Below, piece by piece: positions 31,867 through 33,536 of a stretch of 33,536 nucleotides of DNA. The position numbers and the translations under genes are program-made. This stretch comes from Desulfobacteraceae bacterium (GTDB taxonomy: Bacteria > Desulfobacterota > Desulfobacteria > Desulfobacterales > Desulfosalsimonadaceae). How positions within the stretch are numbered: position 1 is the stretch's first letter; the number at the start of each line of letters is the position of its first letter. The stretch spans positions 1 through 33,536 of the forward strand of contig JABZFM010000041.1 of NCBI GenBank assembly GCA_014237465.1. The letters run 5' to 3'. Below the pieces are notes generated by a model, which was not told where the DNA came from, did not search any database, and saw only the letters and a list, made by a program, of their open reading frames with translations.

Positions 31867-33207
31867 ATGAAATTTTTGATCATCGGAGGGGATGCCGCCG
31901 GAATGAGTGCTGCCAGCAGGGCCAAAAGAAGCATGCCGGAGATGGCGGTCACGGTTCTGGAGATGACCCATGACGTTTCTTACAGTGCCTGCGGCATGCC
32001 GTATAATATTGCGGACCCGGAAAAAGCGATAGAAGATCTGGTTGTCCGTCAGGCAGATGTTTTCCGGCAAAAACAGGGCATTGACCTTTTGACCGGCCAT
32101 CGGGCGGATTCAATCAATCCGGAGCAAAAGACGGTTGCCGGGGTGACACAACAGGGCGAAAAATTTGAATCCCCCTATGATAAGCTGCTGATTGCCACTG
32201 GCGGGTCACCCATTGTTCCGGACCTTTCCGGATTTGACCTTCCTGGGGTTCTGGCCTTAAAAAGTCTGGATCACGGCAGAAAAATCAAGGCCTATATAGA
32301 TTCTCACAATGTTAAAAAAGCGGTGATTATCGGCATGGGATATATCGGCCTTGAAATGAGTGAATCTTTGCGCGCCCGGTCCATAGAGGTTGCCATGGTA
32401 AAACCGAATCCACGGTTTCTCCCCTGGATAGCGGGTGAATTATCTGGTGTGGTTCAAAAAGAAGTGGAAGCAAATGGTGTTAATCTGCACATGGGGCATT
32501 TGGTCCAAAAAATTGAACCGGCAACTGGCGGCCTGGCAGTTGTCTGTGAAGATCTCACTCTTGATGCGGACATGGTGATCGTTGCCATCGGCATCACTCC
32601 CAACAGTGAATGTGCCATTGTCGCCGGTCTTGAAACCGGCATCAAAAATGCCATTAGCGTTGACCGTGGGCTGAAAACATCTGATGAAAACATATATGCT
32701 GCCGGAGACTGCGCAGACGCCTATCATGTGGTGACCGGAGAAAAAACCTGGATTCCCCTGGCTTTGCGCGCCAATCGGGCCGGGTGGGCAGTGGCGGATA
32801 ATATCTGCGGAAAACCAGCGGAACTTGAAGGGGTGGCTGGCACATCCGTGTTCAAGGTGTTTGATCTTCAAGTTGCGCGGACCGGCATTACATCAAAAGA
32901 AGCGGTAAAGTCCGGTTTTGATTCGGCAGACGTGGTGATTAAGACCCGCTCCCGCGCCCATGCGCATCCCGGTTCAACCACAATACAGGTCCACCTGATC
33001 GGTGACAGAAAATCAGGCCGCCTGCTGGGCGCCCAAATGGTCGGTAAAGAAGGTGTTGCCCACCGGATTAACGCAGTTGCGGTGGCCCTGCACGCGCAGA
33101 TGACGGTTGAACAGTTCAGCCAGACCGATCTGGCCTACGCCCCGCCGTTCAGCCCGGTATGGGATCCCCTGCTCACCGCGGCCAACCAGCTTTTGAAAAG
33201 GATGTGA
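31867..33207 (+). CDS. CoA-disulfide reductase/NADH oxidase-like flavoprotein (Cys form)
   Basis: 446 aa from ATG 31867 (GGGAG upstream); an upstream start at 31813 would only extend through the terminator tail. FAD start IIGGDAAGMSAASRAKR, active site SYSACGMPYNIAD with Cys42, NAD(P)H motif VIIGMGYIGLEMSESLRARS, FAD site YAAGDCADAYHVVTG, C-terminal dimerisation domain with YAPPFSPVWDPLLTAANQLL. The size lacks any rhodanese extension. It is the Cys paralogue of the selenoprotein upstream, and the pair may work together or at different redox potentials. Confidence 0.95.
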   Translation: MKFLIIGGDAAGMSAASRAKRSMPEMAVTVLEMTHDVSYSACGMPYNIADPEKAIEDLVVRQADVFRQKQGIDLLTGHRADSINPEQKTVAGVTQQGEKFESPYDKLLIATGGSPIVPDLSGFDLPGVLALKSLDHGRKIKAYIDSHNVKKAVIIGMGYIGLEMSESLRARSIEVAMVKPNPRFLPWIAGELSGVVQKEVEANGVNLHMGHLVQKIEPATGGLAVVCEDLTLDADMVIVAIGITPNSECAIVAGLETGIKNAISVDRGLKTSDENIYAAGDCADAYHVVTGEKTWIPLALRANRAGWAVADNICGKPAELEGVAGTSVFKVFDLQVARTGITSKEAVKSGFDSADVVIKTRSRAHAHPGSTTIQVHLIGDRKSGRLLGAQMVGKEGVAHRINAVAVALHAQMTVEQFSQTDLAYAPPFSPVWDPLLTAANQLLKRM

Positions 33208-33423
33208 AGTTAGGTAGAAGGCCGAAGGCTGAAGGTGGAAGGTAGAAGGGATAAAGATAAACGTCCGACATTCAACATTGAACGTTCAACGTTGAAGTGG
33301 GAAAATGAAGAAGGTATAAGGTAGACTGGATTAGCTCGTAGAGCGTAATCCGGCATTTGTGATAGGTAGAAGGTTAAAAAGTAGCGACCAATCCTCCAGC
33401 CTTTCACCTTCTACCTCAATTCC
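33208..33423. repeat. Intergenic region of low-complexity and inverted repeats
   Basis: It contains repeated (G)GTAGAAGG/GAAGG units (33213-33250), CATTCAACATTGAACGTTCAACGTTG, a degenerate GGATTA...GAGCGTAATCC palindrome (about 33330-33350), and GGTAGAAGGTTAAAAAG with a reverse copy CTTTCACCTTCTACC. No gene is seen. This is typical of MITE-like dispersed intergenic repeats. Confidence 0.7.
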
Positions 33424-33536
33424 CTACGGATTCATTTCATACGCATCAATCAGCGAGTAAACATGTTCTTTCAGCACTTTTTCAAACCGCTTCATGTTTG
33501 CATCCGGCCGTTTGATCATTTTCTGGCATGCGGCCT
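33424..33536 (-). CDS. Acyl-CoA dehydrogenase, extreme C-terminus (partner of the left-edge fragment)
   Basis: The minus-strand frame reads KMIKRPDANMKR across the repeat and then FEKVLKEHVYSLIDAYEMNP to a TAG at 33424-33426. It is in the same frame as the left-edge fragment, so on a circle the two parts form one 253-codon frame. Confidence 0.65.
   Translation of the reverse strand, partial: AACQKMIKRPDANMKRFEKVLKEHVYSLIDAYEMNP
33487..33536. repeat. 50-bp terminal direct repeat, right copy
   Basis: Identical to bases 1-50; see the left copy for the interpretation as contig closure. Confidence 0.97.

Overview
The window looks like DNA from a strictly anaerobic, sulfate-reducing deltaproteobacterium of the Desulfobacterales type. 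The evidence is adenylyl-sulfate reductase (aprBA), many ferredoxin and Hdr-type FeS proteins, a MetV-like protein, a multiheme cytochrome, three sigma-54 activators with cysteine-rich PAS domains, and a selenocysteine codon. No rRNA, tRNA, CRISPR array, transposase or replication gene was recognised.

The first 50 bases are identical to the last 50. A minus-strand reading frame (acyl-CoA dehydrogenase C-terminal type) runs in frame across that junction to a natural stop, so the contig was assembled as a circle of 33,486 bp. This could be a real circular molecule or an assembly loop through a repeated gene. No rep, par or mob gene was seen, which leans towards an assembly loop.

Layout. 1-3.6 kb: acyl-CoA dehydrogenase remnant (-), long leader region, aprB-aprA (+), strong terminator. 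3.7-6.5 kb: small unknown proteins, a SEC-C/repeat protein, two zinc-ribbon proteins. 6.5-9.4 kb (-): a sigma-54 activator and two YkgJ-family proteins in one overlapping operon. 9.7-11.9 kb: a decayed region with a C-terminal hcp fragment, a frameshifted DUF302 gene, REP-like palindromes, a DUF4242-like protein, a small secreted protein and a thioredoxin. 12.4-16.4 kb: a second sigma-54 activator, an LpxR-like outer-membrane deacylase and a third, convergent sigma-54 activator.

16.5-29.8 kb (+): the main system. A sigma-54 promoter with two upstream palindromes, lying next to the third activator, leads into a TusA-like protein that lacks the catalytic Cys. After it come a 999-residue double HdrA fusion, MvhD, two FrhB/FdhB-like FeS flavoproteins, a second MvhD, HdrC, HdrB, HdrA, a tetraheme cytochrome c, MetV, a NarI/TmcC-like cytochrome b and a short HdrC-like protein. 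I infer an Hdr-based, flavin-bifurcating or confurcating complex that joins a soluble donor or acceptor and folate-linked C1 chemistry to the quinone/cytochrome pool. metF is absent from the window.

29.9-33.2 kb (+): two CoA-disulfide-reductase/NADH-oxidase-like flavoproteins. The first has an in-frame UGA exactly where the second has its catalytic Cys, followed by a SECIS-like hairpin with a GGUCU loop, so it is almost certainly a selenoprotein. Five palindromic repeat elements of one loose family sit between genes from 20.4 to 31.4 kb.
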